Shown here one piece after another: positions 23,893 through 32,127 of a DNA stretch of 32,127 bases. Position 1 is the stretch's first letter, and each line of letters starts with the position of its first letter. Position numbers and translations under genes: made by a program. The DNA is from Acidimicrobiia bacterium. GTDB lineage: Bacteria > Actinomycetota > Acidimicrobiia > Acidimicrobiales > SZUA-35. A model generated the notes under the pieces. It was given only the letters and a program-made list of their open reading frames with translations. It ran no database searches and was not told the origin of the DNA. Location of the stretch: assembly GCA_029863385.1 (NCBI GenBank), contig JAOTVU010000045.1:1-32127 (forward strand), written 5' to 3'.

Positions 23893-25359
23893 TCAGCGGC
23901 GAATCACGTGCGGCTCGGTGAAGCCGTCGCCGTCGAGATCGGCGCAACCGAGATCCGTCGGGCCCGCCACCTTGGAGGAGGTGTCGAACCCGAACCCGTT
24001 CCACGTCAACGCCCCGGCCGCCAACCAGGTCGAATCGTCGAGAGCAGAATAGGCGACCGCCAGCCCGCCGTCGCAGACCGCGAGCCCGGCCACCGGCTGG
24101 ACCAGGGCCCCGGCCACCCAGATCTCGTCGAAGCTCTCACCGTAGACACCGAGGTGGGCCGATCTCCCGTCAGCGTCCCACCATTGATCATCGGGCCGGA
24201 GTTCGGAGAGCGGGGTCGACTGGAAGGGTCGCCGGAACGACACCACCACCTCGTTGTCGCCGTCGCCGGTCACGTCACCGAAGCCGGCGGCCACGACATC
24301 GCCAAACCGGAACCCGTCGGTCGAAGCTGCTCGAACGGGTTGGCTCACCAGCGGGCCGACCACGGTCCACCAGCTCCCGGCCCACGAGACACTGCTGGGG
24401 CCAGGCTCTTCCCACCCGTCGAACCGGACGACACGGTCGGGATGCGAGATACCGGCGACCCGGTAGGCCATCACCCCGTCACCACCAACCAGAAGCTCCA
24501 GCAACGCCCCGGTGGTGCGGTCGGCTCCGGATTGGTCGAACAGCAGATTACCGAGCGAAGTTGCCACCACCGCCGTTCTCCCACCCGGGGCCGGCACGGT
24601 GGTGATCGGCTGCACCACGTGGGCGCCGTGACCCCACAACACGTCAGCACCGGCCGCCACCGCCAGCTCCGCGATACGGCCCAGCTCGGCGCTCGGCATG
24701 GGATGGTATTCCACCCCACCATGGACGCCGACGATGACCACATCGGCCAGGCCCGCGGCCTGAGCGATCAGCCGAGGCCCGCCGGCATCATCCCAGGCGA
24801 CCAGCGTGTTGTCGTCGGTGGTGGTGCCCGTGGCGTCGAAGGCCAGCCAGGCGACCCTGACCTCTCCCGCCTCGACTGTGACCGTCGGAGCCGTCGCCGA
24901 CCCCAGCGCCTGGATGCCGGCCCGGGACAACGCCGCCAGGGTGTCGTCGACACCAGCAACCCCGGCGTCGAGCGCATGGTTGTTCGCTATGGCCAGCAGA
25001 TCGAAGCCAGCAGCGGCGACCACCGTGGCGTGAGCGGGATCGGCTTCGAGCGCATTGGGGTTGTCGACCACATGGGCACGCCCAGTCAGGGGGGATTCGA
25101 GGTTGGCGGCCGCGAGATCGGAGCCCGACACGATGTGGCGGACGCCGGCGAACACCTCACCGGGTTCAACTGCCAGCCGGGGGGCGACGCCCCGACCGAG
25201 CATGAGGTCCCCAGCCAATACGATGCGGGCTGTCGACGCCGGTTCCGACGTGGTGATACCCGATTCCGGCGCATCGATACCGTTCCTCTCATCCCCGCCA
25301 ACCCCACCACATGACGCCATCACGGTGACGACAAGCATCGCCGACAACGCTCGTCTCAT
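23893..25359 (-). CDS. CapA/PGA_cap-family metallophosphatase-like lipoprotein
   Basis: The 488-residue protein has a short signal peptide with lipobox VMASC (Cys17). A CapA-type (poly-gamma-glutamate synthesis, metallophosphatase fold) domain runs from about residue 45 to 310. It has VLAGDLMLGRGVAP, AAANLESPLTG, LLAIANNHALDAG, VIVGVHGGVEY and WGHGAHVVQP, which carry the expected metal-binding Asp, Asn and His residues. The C-terminal part looks like FG-GAP/VCBS-type repeats with acidic DVTGDGDNE and DLDGDGFTE loops that may bind calcium. I chose the ATG at 25359, which directly precedes the signal peptide; an upstream ATG would add 47 residues with no export signal. A role in capsule or envelope polymer handling is possible but not shown. 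Confidence 0.85.
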   Translation of the reverse strand: MRRALSAMLVVTVMASCGGVGGDERNGIDAPESGITTSEPASTARIVLAGDLMLGRGVAPRLAVEPGEVFAGVRHIVSGSDLAAANLESPLTGRAHVVDNPNALEADPAHATVVAAAGFDLLAIANNHALDAGVAGVDDTLAALSRAGIQALGSATAPTVTVEAGEVRVAWLAFDATGTTTDDNTLVAWDDAGGPRLIAQAAGLADVVIVGVHGGVEYHPMPSAELGRIAELAVAAGADVLWGHGAHVVQPITTVPAPGGRTAVVATSLGNLLFDQSGADRTTGALLELLVGGDGVMAYRVAGISHPDRVVRFDGWEEPGPSSVSWAGSWWTVVGPLVSQPVRAASTDGFRFGDVVAAGFGDVTGDGDNEVVVSFRRPFQSTPLSELRPDDQWWDADGRSAHLGVYGESFDEIWVAGALVQPVAGLAVCDGGLAVAYSALDDSTWLAAGALTWNGFGFDTSSKVAGPTDLGCADLDGDGFTEPHVIRR

Positions 25360-25515
25360 CTGTTCATGATCGCGGCCATGGCTGCACCGCAACAGGGCCC
25401 AATGGCCTGGACGCAGCCGGTCGTGACGTTGGACCCTTCCCGGAGGTGACCGGTCCGCCGATCGGATCACTTGTAGCTGTTGGTGGAGCGTTGACATCAC
25501 GAAGTGGGCAGCACC

Positions 25516-26763
25516 TCAGGTGGGTAGCGCGAGCGAGATGTGTCGCTGTAGGTGTCCGGGATCGGTGTCCCCCCAGTTGATGGGGATCCCCTCGCCGGTG
25601 CTGGTGTCGATCAGATGGGTGTTGTAGGGGAACTGGCTGTGGTGGCCGGTGCCGCCGAACTGGTAGATCAGATAGCGGCCGTCGAAGTCCACCAGCTCTC
25701 CGGGGCCCGCCCATAGCTCCGAGTAGAAGGTCTCGCCGGTCTCGAGGTCGACGACACGCAGCCGGACGTCGGCGTACCTTCGGAAGTCCTCCCAACGCTG
25801 CCATTGCTGGGCCAGGTCGAGGGCGTCGAACTCGTCCCAGTCGGTTGCCCCGAGATCGGTCGGGGCCGGGACGAGCTCGGCGAGGGCCAGCTTTCCCCCA
25901 TCAGGCGACAAAAGGGCATCCAGGGAGCACCAGTGGCACGGTTCGGGCCACGGGTTGGCCGGGAGCTGCAGTTCCAGCCCGGCGAGCAGGCCGAGCGCTT
26001 TGTCATCCCAGCCGGTGAGGGTGGTGATCGACGGCGGCAGTTCGCTGTCTCGGAACACCAGCCGGGCCGACACCGGCTCTTCATCCGGCCATCCTCCACC
26101 ATCAACCGAGAGGGCGAGATTGCCTCCCATCGACCCAGGATGGATGCCCCTCCACTCCAGTGGGATGCATGGAGCGTAGAGGCGACGCTCAGCGGTCGTG
26201 AGGTCGACCAGCATCGCGTTTTGACCGTCGGCATCGTCGCAGTTGCCCTGCCGGATCTGGGTCATCTCCAGGCTGGCTCTGCCGTTGACCAACGTCACGT
26301 AGTTGGGTGTGGCGTCGGTTGCGAGCGTCACCGATGTCTGAGCATCGGCCCGTAGGTGTTCGATCACTCCTGGCTCGGGGTAGTAGACCACGCCTCCCAT
26401 CCCGTCATCAGCTGCCCAAGTCACTCCCGGCTTCGTCACAATCCGGACCGCCACACCGTCAGCCACCCGGAAGACGCCGTCGGGACCGGTGACGATGTAG
26501 TCGGGTCCGGCCACCGGCGCGATGGGAGTCGCGGTGGAGGGGATCGTTGTTGATGGGCTCGTCGTCGTCGGTGTCGTACTGGTCGTGGTCGGAGCCGCAG
26601 TGGTGAAAGCCGCGGTGGTGAGTGCGGCCGTGGTTGCTGGCTGGACAGTGGTCGAACCGTCGCCGGTCGTGTCGCCGTCGGCGGTCGTATCACCGTCGCC
26701 GGTCGCGCAGGCGGCCATCACCAGGGCCCAACACACAGCGAGAACAAGTCTATGGCGCATCAT
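25516..26763 (-). CDS. Secreted lipoprotein with Thr/Ala-rich linker, unknown function
   Basis: I do not recognise this 415-residue protein. It has a signal peptide with lipobox VMAAC (Cys19), then a low-complexity linker of DGDTT-like and TTAA/PTTT repeats (about residues 22-80). A globular domain of about 330 residues follows, with six cysteines that could form disulfides (for example PEPCHWCSLD). The segments GPDGVFRVADGVAVR, SPDGGKLALAELV and VVDLETGETFYSELW look like strands of a beta-propeller. The ATG at 26763 follows AGGAGG; a second ATG is adjacent. The product is probably exported and anchored to the membrane. Confidence 0.7.
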   Translation of the reverse strand: MMRHRLVLAVCWALVMAACATGDGDTTADGDTTGDGSTTVQPATTAALTTAAFTTAAPTTTSTTPTTTSPSTTIPSTATPIAPVAGPDYIVTGPDGVFRVADGVAVRIVTKPGVTWAADDGMGGVVYYPEPGVIEHLRADAQTSVTLATDATPNYVTLVNGRASLEMTQIRQGNCDDADGQNAMLVDLTTAERRLYAPCIPLEWRGIHPGSMGGNLALSVDGGGWPDEEPVSARLVFRDSELPPSITTLTGWDDKALGLLAGLELQLPANPWPEPCHWCSLDALLSPDGGKLALAELVPAPTDLGATDWDEFDALDLAQQWQRWEDFRRYADVRLRVVDLETGETFYSELWAGPGELVDFDGRYLIYQFGGTGHHSQFPYNTHLIDTSTGEGIPINWGDTDPGHLQRHISLALPT

Positions 26764-26918
26764 CTCCCGCCTCCTGCTCGCGCGTAGTGTGCCTGAGGAT
26801 GGCCCATAACGTCAGAGTCCAAGGACCCAACGATCAACCCCAATCCCACGGGGCCAAGTGATCCCAGAACACGTGGACCGATCAACGGGGCCCTCTCACC
26901 ACCACTCGACAACGGAGG

Positions 26919-27194
26919 TCAGTACCTGATCTCGAAGTGTGTGACAGCTGGATCCGGATCGATCTCCTGGGCTTCGATCGAGGTCACCGAGGCGCCGCCG
27001 GGCCCGCGGTGAAGAAACGTCATGAGCTGATCGACGGAGGCGGCCGCTCCTTGAGCCCAGACTCGAACGGACCCGTCGGGCTGGTTCGAAACCCAACCGG
27101 TCACGCCAAGCTCAGTTGCGATCTTGCGCGTCGAGTAGCGGAAGCCGACGCCCTGGACACGGCCTCTGATGACCGCGGTACAGGCCTTCGTCAT
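26919..27194 (-). CDS. acyP: Acylphosphatase
   Basis: This small enzyme of 91 residues hydrolyses the carboxyl-phosphate bond of acyl phosphates. The signature GRVQGVGFRYSTRKIA has the catalytic Arg19, and GWVSNQPDGSV has the catalytic Asn37. The length matches the family. The ATG overlaps the stop of the alpha/beta hydrolase gene (ATGA), so the two are co-translated. The 155-bp stretch after it, up to the lipoprotein start at 26763, holds no gene and no clear terminator. Confidence 0.93.
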   Translation of the reverse strand: MTKACTAVIRGRVQGVGFRYSTRKIATELGVTGWVSNQPDGSVRVWAQGAAASVDQLMTFLHRGPGGASVTSIEAQEIDPDPAVTHFEIRY

Positions 27195-28078
27195 CGGTGC
27201 CCGTCGGTAGCCTGATCGACGAAGCGATCGATCGCCTCGATGACCTCGGGGCCGGCCACCAGCTCAGGGTCATTGTGATCGGCACCACGAACGATGACGA
27301 GCTCCTTCGGTTCCGGTGCCAGCTCGTACAGTTCCCGGCTCTGGCTCAATGGGACAATCGAGTCCTCCGAGCCGGCGATCACGAGGATCGGGGCAGCGAC
27401 GCTTTCGATTCGCTCGTTCGATGCATACCGGTCTCGAAGGAGGAACGGTGGAGGGGTCAACCGGTAATGGTGCCGGGCCACGTCCGCCAACGACGTGAAC
27501 GGAGAGCGGAGGATCAGGGCGGCCGGTGGGTGGGCGCCTGCCACCTCGATGGCCACGGCAGCCCCCAGCGACTCGCCGAAGATCACCACTGGATGCTCGG
27601 GGGCGTCATCGCGTACCCATTGATTGGCAGCCCTGGCATCGAGGGCGAGTCCGGCCTCTGACGGGCTGCCGGGATTGCCGCCGTAGCCGCGGTAGTCGAC
27701 GAGGAGCACCCCGAAGCCCTGTGCCTCGAGCTGAGATCCGAGTTCCGCCCGATCGACCCGACTGCCCGCATTGCCGTTGAACACGATGACCGCCGGTTCG
27801 CCGGTGTCTGGTGGTGAGTACCAGGCACCGAGCTCCAACCCGTCGGTCGTTACCAATGTCGCTTCGGACCAGCCGACGAGGATCTCGTCCACCGGAGGGA
27901 CTGCCCCGCCGGGCAAGTAGATCAGGGGGCGCTGAAACATCCACATCGCTGCAAGGAGGATGAGGATGACAAGACCGAGCGAGGAAACAACAAACACGAG
28001 CCTCCGGCGAGTCGAGTGACACACTGAGGACAGCGAATCATGGTTTTCGCCGACGGGAAAGGTTGTTGCGCCGGCCAA
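27191..28078 (-). CDS. Membrane-anchored alpha/beta hydrolase (BEM46/ABHD13-like)
   Basis: This serine hydrolase of up to 295 residues has one N-terminal membrane segment (about residues 27-47) followed by FQRPLIYLPG, typical of BEM46/ABHD13-type hydrolases. The catalytic triad is visible: Ser170 in FGESLGAAVAIE, Asp239 in AGSEDSIVPLS and His268 in GADHNDPE, plus DYRGYGGNPGSPSE for the oxyanion region. The start is uncertain. The frame opens at a TTG at 28078, three bases after the previous stop, and a GTG at 28024 would also keep the membrane segment; neither has a good ribosome binding site. The active site probably faces the periplasm-like side. The substrate is unknown. Confidence 0.85.
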   Translation of the reverse strand: MAGATTFPVGENHDSLSSVCHSTRRRLVFVVSSLGLVILILLAAMWMFQRPLIYLPGGAVPPVDEILVGWSEATLVTTDGLELGAWYSPPDTGEPAVIVFNGNAGSRVDRAELGSQLEAQGFGVLLVDYRGYGGNPGSPSEAGLALDARAANQWVRDDAPEHPVVIFGESLGAAVAIEVAGAHPPAALILRSPFTSLADVARHHYRLTPPPFLLRDRYASNERIESVAAPILVIAGSEDSIVPLSQSRELYELAPEPKELVIVRGADHNDPELVAGPEVIEAIDRFVDQATDGHR

Positions 28079-28081
28079 ACC

Positions 28082-28414
28082 TCAGGATGAGGCGAACTCT
28101 GTTCGTAGGTTCGCAAATCGCTCGACTCGGGAAACGTAGCCGGGACTACGACGCAACCTGGCTGCAATCTCTGCGTAGCCGGCGCCGCCCTGCAAGGCAT
28201 TGAGCACGCATCGCTCAATCGGGCGCAAGCTTTCGCTGGACGTCTCCACTCCGGTGGTCGGCTCGTCCGGCCGCTCGATCTGGCTGAACCTCTCGATTCG
28301 ACGTACATAGCCGGGAGAACGCCTGAGCCGCCACGCAACCTCGCTTTCCGACAGGCCGTCCTCTCGTAGTCGTCGTACGGTCCGTTCGATAGCTCGAGGT
28401 CGGCGATCCGCCAT
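28082..28414 (-). CDS. Small protein with two tandem helix-turn-helix repeats
   Basis: The 110-residue protein consists of two homologous 40-residue units, residues 7-46 and 64-103, identical at 21 of 40 positions by my alignment. They are joined by an acidic/Ser-Thr linker. Each unit holds a predicted helix-turn-helix resembling sigma-70 region 4 or LuxR, with the shared motif RLRRSPGYV followed by R-[IV]-ERF. It is probably a monomeric DNA-binding protein that reads a direct repeat. The ATG follows GCAGGAGAG. It is divergent from the large LuxR-family gene and just upstream of the hydrolase-acylphosphatase pair, which it may regulate. I do not recognise a named family. Confidence 0.72.
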   Translation of the reverse strand: MADRRPRAIERTVRRLREDGLSESEVAWRLRRSPGYVRRIERFSQIERPDEPTTGVETSSESLRPIERCVLNALQGGAGYAEIAARLRRSPGYVSRVERFANLRTEFASS

Positions 28415-28566
28415 TGCACTCTCCTGCGTCTGGTGTCTAACCCAATGCTAACACCCTGCGACTCGTGCACCTGAGCCGACCCCGAAGGTCCACAGGGCTC
28501 TGGCCACGGGCGGCCCGAACCCGTCCCGAATCGTTCCGGCAGGTAGTCCGTGAAGGCGGCGGCTCC

Positions 28567-31500
28567 ATGGGCCACAATAAGTCGGTGCTCACCAGTTCCT
28601 CTCGATCCGCCGGACTGCGGGCCACACCCTTGGTTGGGCGCACCGAAGAGCTTGCACGATTGTCGGCTCTCGCCGACGCGGTGAAAGCGGGCGGCGCCCA
28701 GCTGGTCCTGCTGTCGGGCGATGCCGGCATCGGCAAGAGTCACCTGGTCGCCGAGTTCGTGGACCGGCTCGGCAAGGCCGGTTGGGGGTGCCACGTCGGC
28801 CACTGCATCGAGTATGCCGATCGGTCGTTGCCGTTCGGACCCATCGTCAACGTTCTGCGATCGCTGCTCCTCGCAAACCTCGAGGTGGTCGACGACCTGG
28901 TCGGTCATCACCGTGTGGATCTGACGAGCCTGCTTCCCGAACTCGAATGTGATGAAGACCCCGGCCGGACGGCTTCGGGCGACGTCGATCGGGTCTTCGA
29001 TGCCATTTCGCTGACACTGACCGAGGCCTCCCGGCGGAGGCCTGTCGCCGTCGTCGTCGAGGACATCCACTGGTCCGACGCCGCCACCCGCGATCTGCTG
29101 GGTTCGCTCGTTCACAGCCTCGGAACTGCCGGCGTTCTGCTCGTCGCCACCGAACGCAAGGGCGCCGTTGGCCGGGGCCACCCGCTTCGAATATGGCTTG
29201 CCGAGCAGCGGCGGTTTCCCAATGTCACGTCTTTGGCGCTGAATGGTCTGTCGCATGGGGAGCTGGCAGTGCAGGCGAAGATCATCCTGGGCTACGCACC
29301 GGAAGACGAACTCGTCGAGGACGTTTTCGAGCGCACCGGAGGCAACCCGTATTTCGCCCACGAGCTGATCGTGGCGCACCGGGATGGCATCGACACGTTG
29401 CCATCGTCGCTCGCCGAGTTCCTGACCACCCGAATCGAGCGGCTGACCGAGGAGGAGCGGGCGGTCCTGCGAGCCGTCGCCGTTGCCGGCGGTGCCGTCA
29501 GCCACACCATGCTGGCTGCGATGTTGCCGGACGTGTCGATCGGCCCGATCGTGCGCAGACTGTATGACGCGTCAATTCTCGTGATCGACGGATCCGACTA
29601 CACGTTCTGGCATCCACTGCTCCGGGCGGCAATCCTGGGTGACCTGTTGCCGTTCGAGGCCGTGGACCTGCACCGGCGGGCTGCCGAGGCCATCGTCGAC
29701 GACCTGTCGCGCGGTTCCTCGCCGAGCGAGCTGGCCAACCTGGCCCTGCACTGGGGCGAGGCCGACGACCCGGACCGGAGCCTCGTGGCCGCCGTCGAGG
29801 CGGCCGACGCCTCCGCCGCTGTCGCCGCCTACGAGACGGCGGCCGAGATGGCACTTCAGGCCATCAGGGCCTGGCCCACCGCCGATCGACCCGAGGAGCG
29901 CACCGGTCGCAGTCGGGACCAACTGTTTCTCCAGGCGGCCGAATGGCTCGCCGGCTGCTATCGAGGTGCTGAGGCGGTTGATCTCCTGACCAAAGCGTTG
30001 GCCGGCTGGGCAAGCGACCTTCCCGCCGGCCGGCGGGCGTTGATGCTGGCCAGAATGGCTCCCATCAAGTTCCATCTCGGCCATCCCGGCGAGACCGCCG
30101 AACTCCTGGCCCAAGCGGCGCAACTCGTAGCCGACGAACTTTCGCCTGAGGCCGCACAGGTGCACCACCGGATTTCGAAGCAGGCGCTGGCCGACGGGCA
30201 GATCCATCCTGCGCTCGAGGCGGCCGAGCGGGCCATCGACATCGCCGCGGTCCACGGACCGAAGGTGGTGCTGGTCGAGGCGCTCACCACCAAGGCGCTG
30301 GCCATCGGCGTCACCCGTGACCTGGAGGCGGGAGTTGACCTGGCCCGGGAGGCGCGCCGCTTGGCGCTGGCCGAGGGTTTCGTGTCCCAGGTGTCCAACA
30401 CCTACCGAACCGAGATGCTTATACATGTATTCCGTAAGGGACGTACCGAGGCGTGTCTCGACGCCATTCGGCAGGGGCTGGCCTACGCCGATCGATACTG
30501 TGGTCCTCGTTGGCGGGCTGAGTTCCGACATGACCTCTGCGATGGCTACATCGAGGCCGGACGGCTGAACGATGCCAAGCCCCTCCTCGATCAGCTCCGG
30601 GCCGCCAGACTCGATGATCTGCGACGGCTCACCGTTCTGCAGGCAGCCGGGCTCCATGCGCTCTGCACAGGGTCCCTCGATGAGGCTGAGACATTCCTGA
30701 CCGATGCTGATCGGATCGCGGCACGATACGAGTCCGCCCAGGAAACCGGCCATCAATTCCGCCTGCTGGCCGAGCTGGCCCGTCGACGGTCGCGGCTCGA
30801 TGAGGCGGTCGAGTTGATCGATCGGGCCCTGGAGCTCCAAGCGGACAGCGACAATCTCACGTACACCCGGGAGTCGATCGTGGAGAAGGTGCGCATCGTG
30901 AAGTCCTGCGTCGATCTCGGCTGGGATCACACCGCGCAACTGCTCGCCGACGTCTCGGCCCTGGTTCGTACCTTCGACGGCCCCGGTGAGGCCAACGCCG
31001 CATTCCGGTCGCTGATGGATCTGGAGTTGGCTTCGATCCACGAACCAATCGACCTCGACGCCGCCGGGGCCACGATCCAACTCCTCGAATCGTCAGGTTT
31101 CCGCTACGAGGCGGCCCAGGCTCGCCTGTTGCGTATCGAACGGCTCATCGGCATGCGGGCCGATCGGGCTCGGTTGGGGAGCGAGGTCGAGGAGCTGTAC
31201 GAGATCGCCACCAACCACGGGATGACCTGGATCGCCGACCGGGTGGAGTCGCTGGCCAGGGTCGCGAGAATCGAGGTCTTGCCAGTGGCGCAACCCAAAA
31301 CGCAGCCTGCCCTGTCGGAAGAGCCCGGAGCGGGCCATCCCCACGGTCTCACCGATCGGGAGATCGAAGTGTTGTCGCTCGTTGCCAGGGGACTTACCAA
31401 CAAGGCCATCGGGGAGCGACTCTATGTCAGCCCTCGCACGGTGAGCACCCACGTCTCGAACGTTTTGGCCAAGCTGGGGGTTCACAATCGGGGCGAGGCG

Positions 31501-31581
31501 GCGGCCGTCTATCACCGGCTCGGCCTCGAAGTAGTCGTCGACCTCGACCAGTCGGCCATGGCCGAGGACGTGCGCCGATAA
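28567..31581 (+). CDS. Large ATP-binding LuxR-family regulator (LAL/MalT-like)
   Basis: This is a 1004-residue signal-integrating transcription activator. The N-terminal AAA-type ATPase has Walker A GDAGIGKS (residues 51-58) and Walker B VAVVVEDIHWSD, then a winged-helix region near LPSSLAEFLTTRIERL. The middle (about 370-900) is alpha-helical and Ala/Leu-rich, consistent with TPR-like repeats that bind an inducer or partner. The C-terminal LuxR helix-turn-helix spans about 927-985 (GLTDREIEVLSLVARGLTNKAIGERLYVSPRTVSTHVSNVLAKL). I chose the ATG at 28567, which has a GGCGG-type site nearby; an upstream GTG at 28465 would add 34 residues without a domain. The target genes are unknown. Confidence 0.88.
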   Translation: MGHNKSVLTSSSRSAGLRATPLVGRTEELARLSALADAVKAGGAQLVLLSGDAGIGKSHLVAEFVDRLGKAGWGCHVGHCIEYADRSLPFGPIVNVLRSLLLANLEVVDDLVGHHRVDLTSLLPELECDEDPGRTASGDVDRVFDAISLTLTEASRRRPVAVVVEDIHWSDAATRDLLGSLVHSLGTAGVLLVATERKGAVGRGHPLRIWLAEQRRFPNVTSLALNGLSHGELAVQAKIILGYAPEDELVEDVFERTGGNPYFAHELIVAHRDGIDTLPSSLAEFLTTRIERLTEEERAVLRAVAVAGGAVSHTMLAAMLPDVSIGPIVRRLYDASILVIDGSDYTFWHPLLRAAILGDLLPFEAVDLHRRAAEAIVDDLSRGSSPSELANLALHWGEADDPDRSLVAAVEAADASAAVAAYETAAEMALQAIRAWPTADRPEERTGRSRDQLFLQAAEWLAGCYRGAEAVDLLTKALAGWASDLPAGRRALMLARMAPIKFHLGHPGETAELLAQAAQLVADELSPEAAQVHHRISKQALADGQIHPALEAAERAIDIAAVHGPKVVLVEALTTKALAIGVTRDLEAGVDLAREARRLALAEGFVSQVSNTYRTEMLIHVFRKGRTEACLDAIRQGLAYADRYCGPRWRAEFRHDLCDGYIEAGRLNDAKPLLDQLRAARLDDLRRLTVLQAAGLHALCTGSLDEAETFLTDADRIAARYESAQETGHQFRLLAELARRRSRLDEAVELIDRALELQADSDNLTYTRESIVEKVRIVKSCVDLGWDHTAQLLADVSALVRTFDGPGEANAAFRSLMDLELASIHEPIDLDAAGATIQLLESSGFRYEAAQARLLRIERLIGMRADRARLGSEVEELYEIATNHGMTWIADRVESLARVARIEVLPVAQPKTQPALSEEPGAGHPHGLTDREIEVLSLVARGLTNKAIGERLYVSPRTVSTHVSNVLAKLGVHNRGEAAAVYHRLGLEVVVDLDQSAMAEDVRR

Positions 31582-31679
31582 GGCTCCCCGTGCTCTTTCG
31601 ACGGCATGGCGACAGCGTGTACGACCCTGTCCCGGCCTGACGACAACACGGTGGTCCTGGCCGAAGGTTCTCCTGGAAG

Positions 31680-31722
31680 CAAGCGGCCCACCGGCGTGGG
31701 GTGCCGGCGGGCCGTCCGCTTG
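31680..31722 (+). terminator. Long imperfect hairpin downstream of the LuxR-family gene
   Basis: The left arm CAAGCGG-CCCACCGGC pairs with a right arm reading CAAGCGG-ACGG-CCCGCCGGC in reverse complement, giving about 15 pairs with one bulge and a short GTGGGGT loop. It lies about 100 bp after the stop codon. No T-tract follows, so it may be a factor-assisted terminator or simply an inverted repeat. The rest of 31582-31900 shows nothing I can call; short open frames there are not gene-like. Confidence 0.4.
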
Positions 31723-31901
31723 TATCCGCCGCCTTGGCTCGGCACCACCGTGGTCCGTGCTTAAACCACCATAAAGCCGATGGTGTCGGAGCGGATCGGT
31801 CGAATGACGTATCCAGGACGATGGCGGTGACGTATCGAGGTGTCGAGCTGACCGAAGGGCGTCTGTCCGGCATCAGGAAATGTGGCTCAAAACCACAAGA
31901 A

Positions 31902-31921
31902 CCGAACCCCTGAGGGTTCGG
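31902..31921 (-). terminator. Intrinsic terminator downstream of the tRNA-Ala sequence
   Basis: An eight-base perfect stem CCGAACCC/GGGTTCGG with a four-base loop lies 30 bp past the tRNA 3' end. On the minus strand it is followed by TTCTTGTGGTTTT, which suits an intrinsic terminator for a minus-strand transcript. This looks like the native terminator of the tRNA gene. Confidence 0.6.
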
Positions 31922-31950
31922 GCCTTGCAGATGTTGCGAGACATCATAAG

Positions 31951-31997
31951 TGGTGGAGCTGAGGGGAATCGAACCCCTGACATCCTGCCTGCAAAGC
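31951..31997 (-). tRNA. tRNA-Ala(TGC) 3' half only, candidate integration-site remnant
   Basis: Read on the minus strand, the sequence gives the anticodon loop TTTGCAG with anticodon TGC, then the anticodon-stem 3' arm GCAGG and variable loop ATGTC. The T arm AGGGG-TTCGATT-CCCCT, acceptor arm CAGCTCC and ACCA end complete it. The 5' side of the anticodon stem should read CCTGC but reads TCCGC, and no D arm or 5' acceptor strand (GGAGCTG or similar) follows toward 32127. The sequence therefore stops matching a tRNA at the anticodon loop, a common crossover point for tyrosine integrases. It may be a displaced 3' end left by an integrated element; a group I intron is a less likely alternative. 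Confidence 0.72.
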
Positions 31998-32127
31998 GGA
32001 ACGGGGGTGTGGTGGGGGGTGTTGCTGGGGTGCTGAGGGCGCTGGGGGAGTGGTGTTTCGGGTTGCGGAGTGTCGAGAGCGTTCGGCCGCCGTGGCTACC
32101 GGTTTGGCTCCCGTCGGGACGGCTGCC
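31998..32127. other. Gene-free, strand-skewed G-rich stretch at the right edge
   Basis: From about 32000 to 32075 the plus strand is rich in G and T, with several runs of three to six G, unlike the even base mix elsewhere in the window. No open reading frame or tRNA 5' half is seen. If the tRNA fragment marks a junction, this would be the start of the inserted element. Confidence 0.4.

Noticed and set aside
31427..31913. Short open frames after the LuxR-family gene on both strands
   Set aside because: They overlap the LuxR end or a hairpin, lack binding sites and show Arg/Pro-rich composition typical of shadow frames.
31902..31921. A second tRNA T-arm, because it shares CGAACCCCTGA with the tRNA fragment
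   Set aside because: The stem and loop sizes do not fit a T arm, and no acceptor sequence follows. It fits a terminator better.

Overview
The window is high-GC DNA with dense, overlapping ATGA/TGATG gene junctions. It looks like an actinobacterium, and Acidimicrobiia is my best guess. The guess rests on base composition, lipoproteins with Thr-rich linkers, and LuxR-family ATPase regulators. No ribosomal RNA or other marker gene is present to confirm it.

About 20.6 kb on the left (1-20608) looks like one catabolic region for aromatic acyl-CoA esters. It starts with the N-terminal 277 residues of a BcrC-type benzoyl-CoA reductase subunit, which runs off the left edge. Divergent to it is a RIC/ScdA-type Fe-S cluster repair protein. 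A minus-strand operon follows, read from 8399 down to 1799: DUF35 protein, SCP-x-like thiolase, PrpF-family isomerase, and a three-subunit molybdenum hydroxylase. The FAD subunit of the hydroxylase carries the extra four-cysteine loop typical of 4-hydroxybenzoyl-CoA reductase (hcrCAB). Divergent from this operon, a long plus-strand operon (8706 to about 20608) encodes a LeuA/HMGL-type lyase or synthase, IorA, an IorB-ferredoxin fusion, KorA, KorB, a separate gamma subunit, a TetR regulator, a class III CoA-transferase, an enoyl-CoA hydratase, an SDR dehydrogenase and a LeuC/LeuD-like dehydratase pair. A PAS-LuxR regulator closes the set.

Proposed logic: the two 2-oxoacid:ferredoxin oxidoreductases make reduced ferredoxin. 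Hydroxybenzoyl-CoA reductase and the BcrC-containing ring reductase consume it. The hydratase, dehydrogenase, thiolase and CoA-transferase process the ring-reduced or ring-opened acyl-CoAs. The LeuA-, LeuCD- and PrpF-like proteins may form a branched dicarboxylate side pathway. Three near-perfect palindromes in front of the bcrC gene and the two divergent operons look like operators for one TetR-type repressor, probably the one encoded at 15275-15901.

The right part (21338-31581) is unrelated housekeeping or envelope content. It has a DUF3160 lipoprotein, a CapA-like lipoprotein, an orphan lipoprotein with a Thr/Ala linker, an alpha/beta hydrolase coupled to an acylphosphatase, a small protein with two helix-turn-helix repeats, and a 1004-residue LuxR-family ATPase regulator.

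The last 0.5 kb has no convincing gene. It holds a hairpin, an intrinsic terminator and the 3' half of a tRNA-Ala(TGC) with its CCA. The tRNA sequence stops at the anticodon loop, which suggests the edge of an element integrated to the right.
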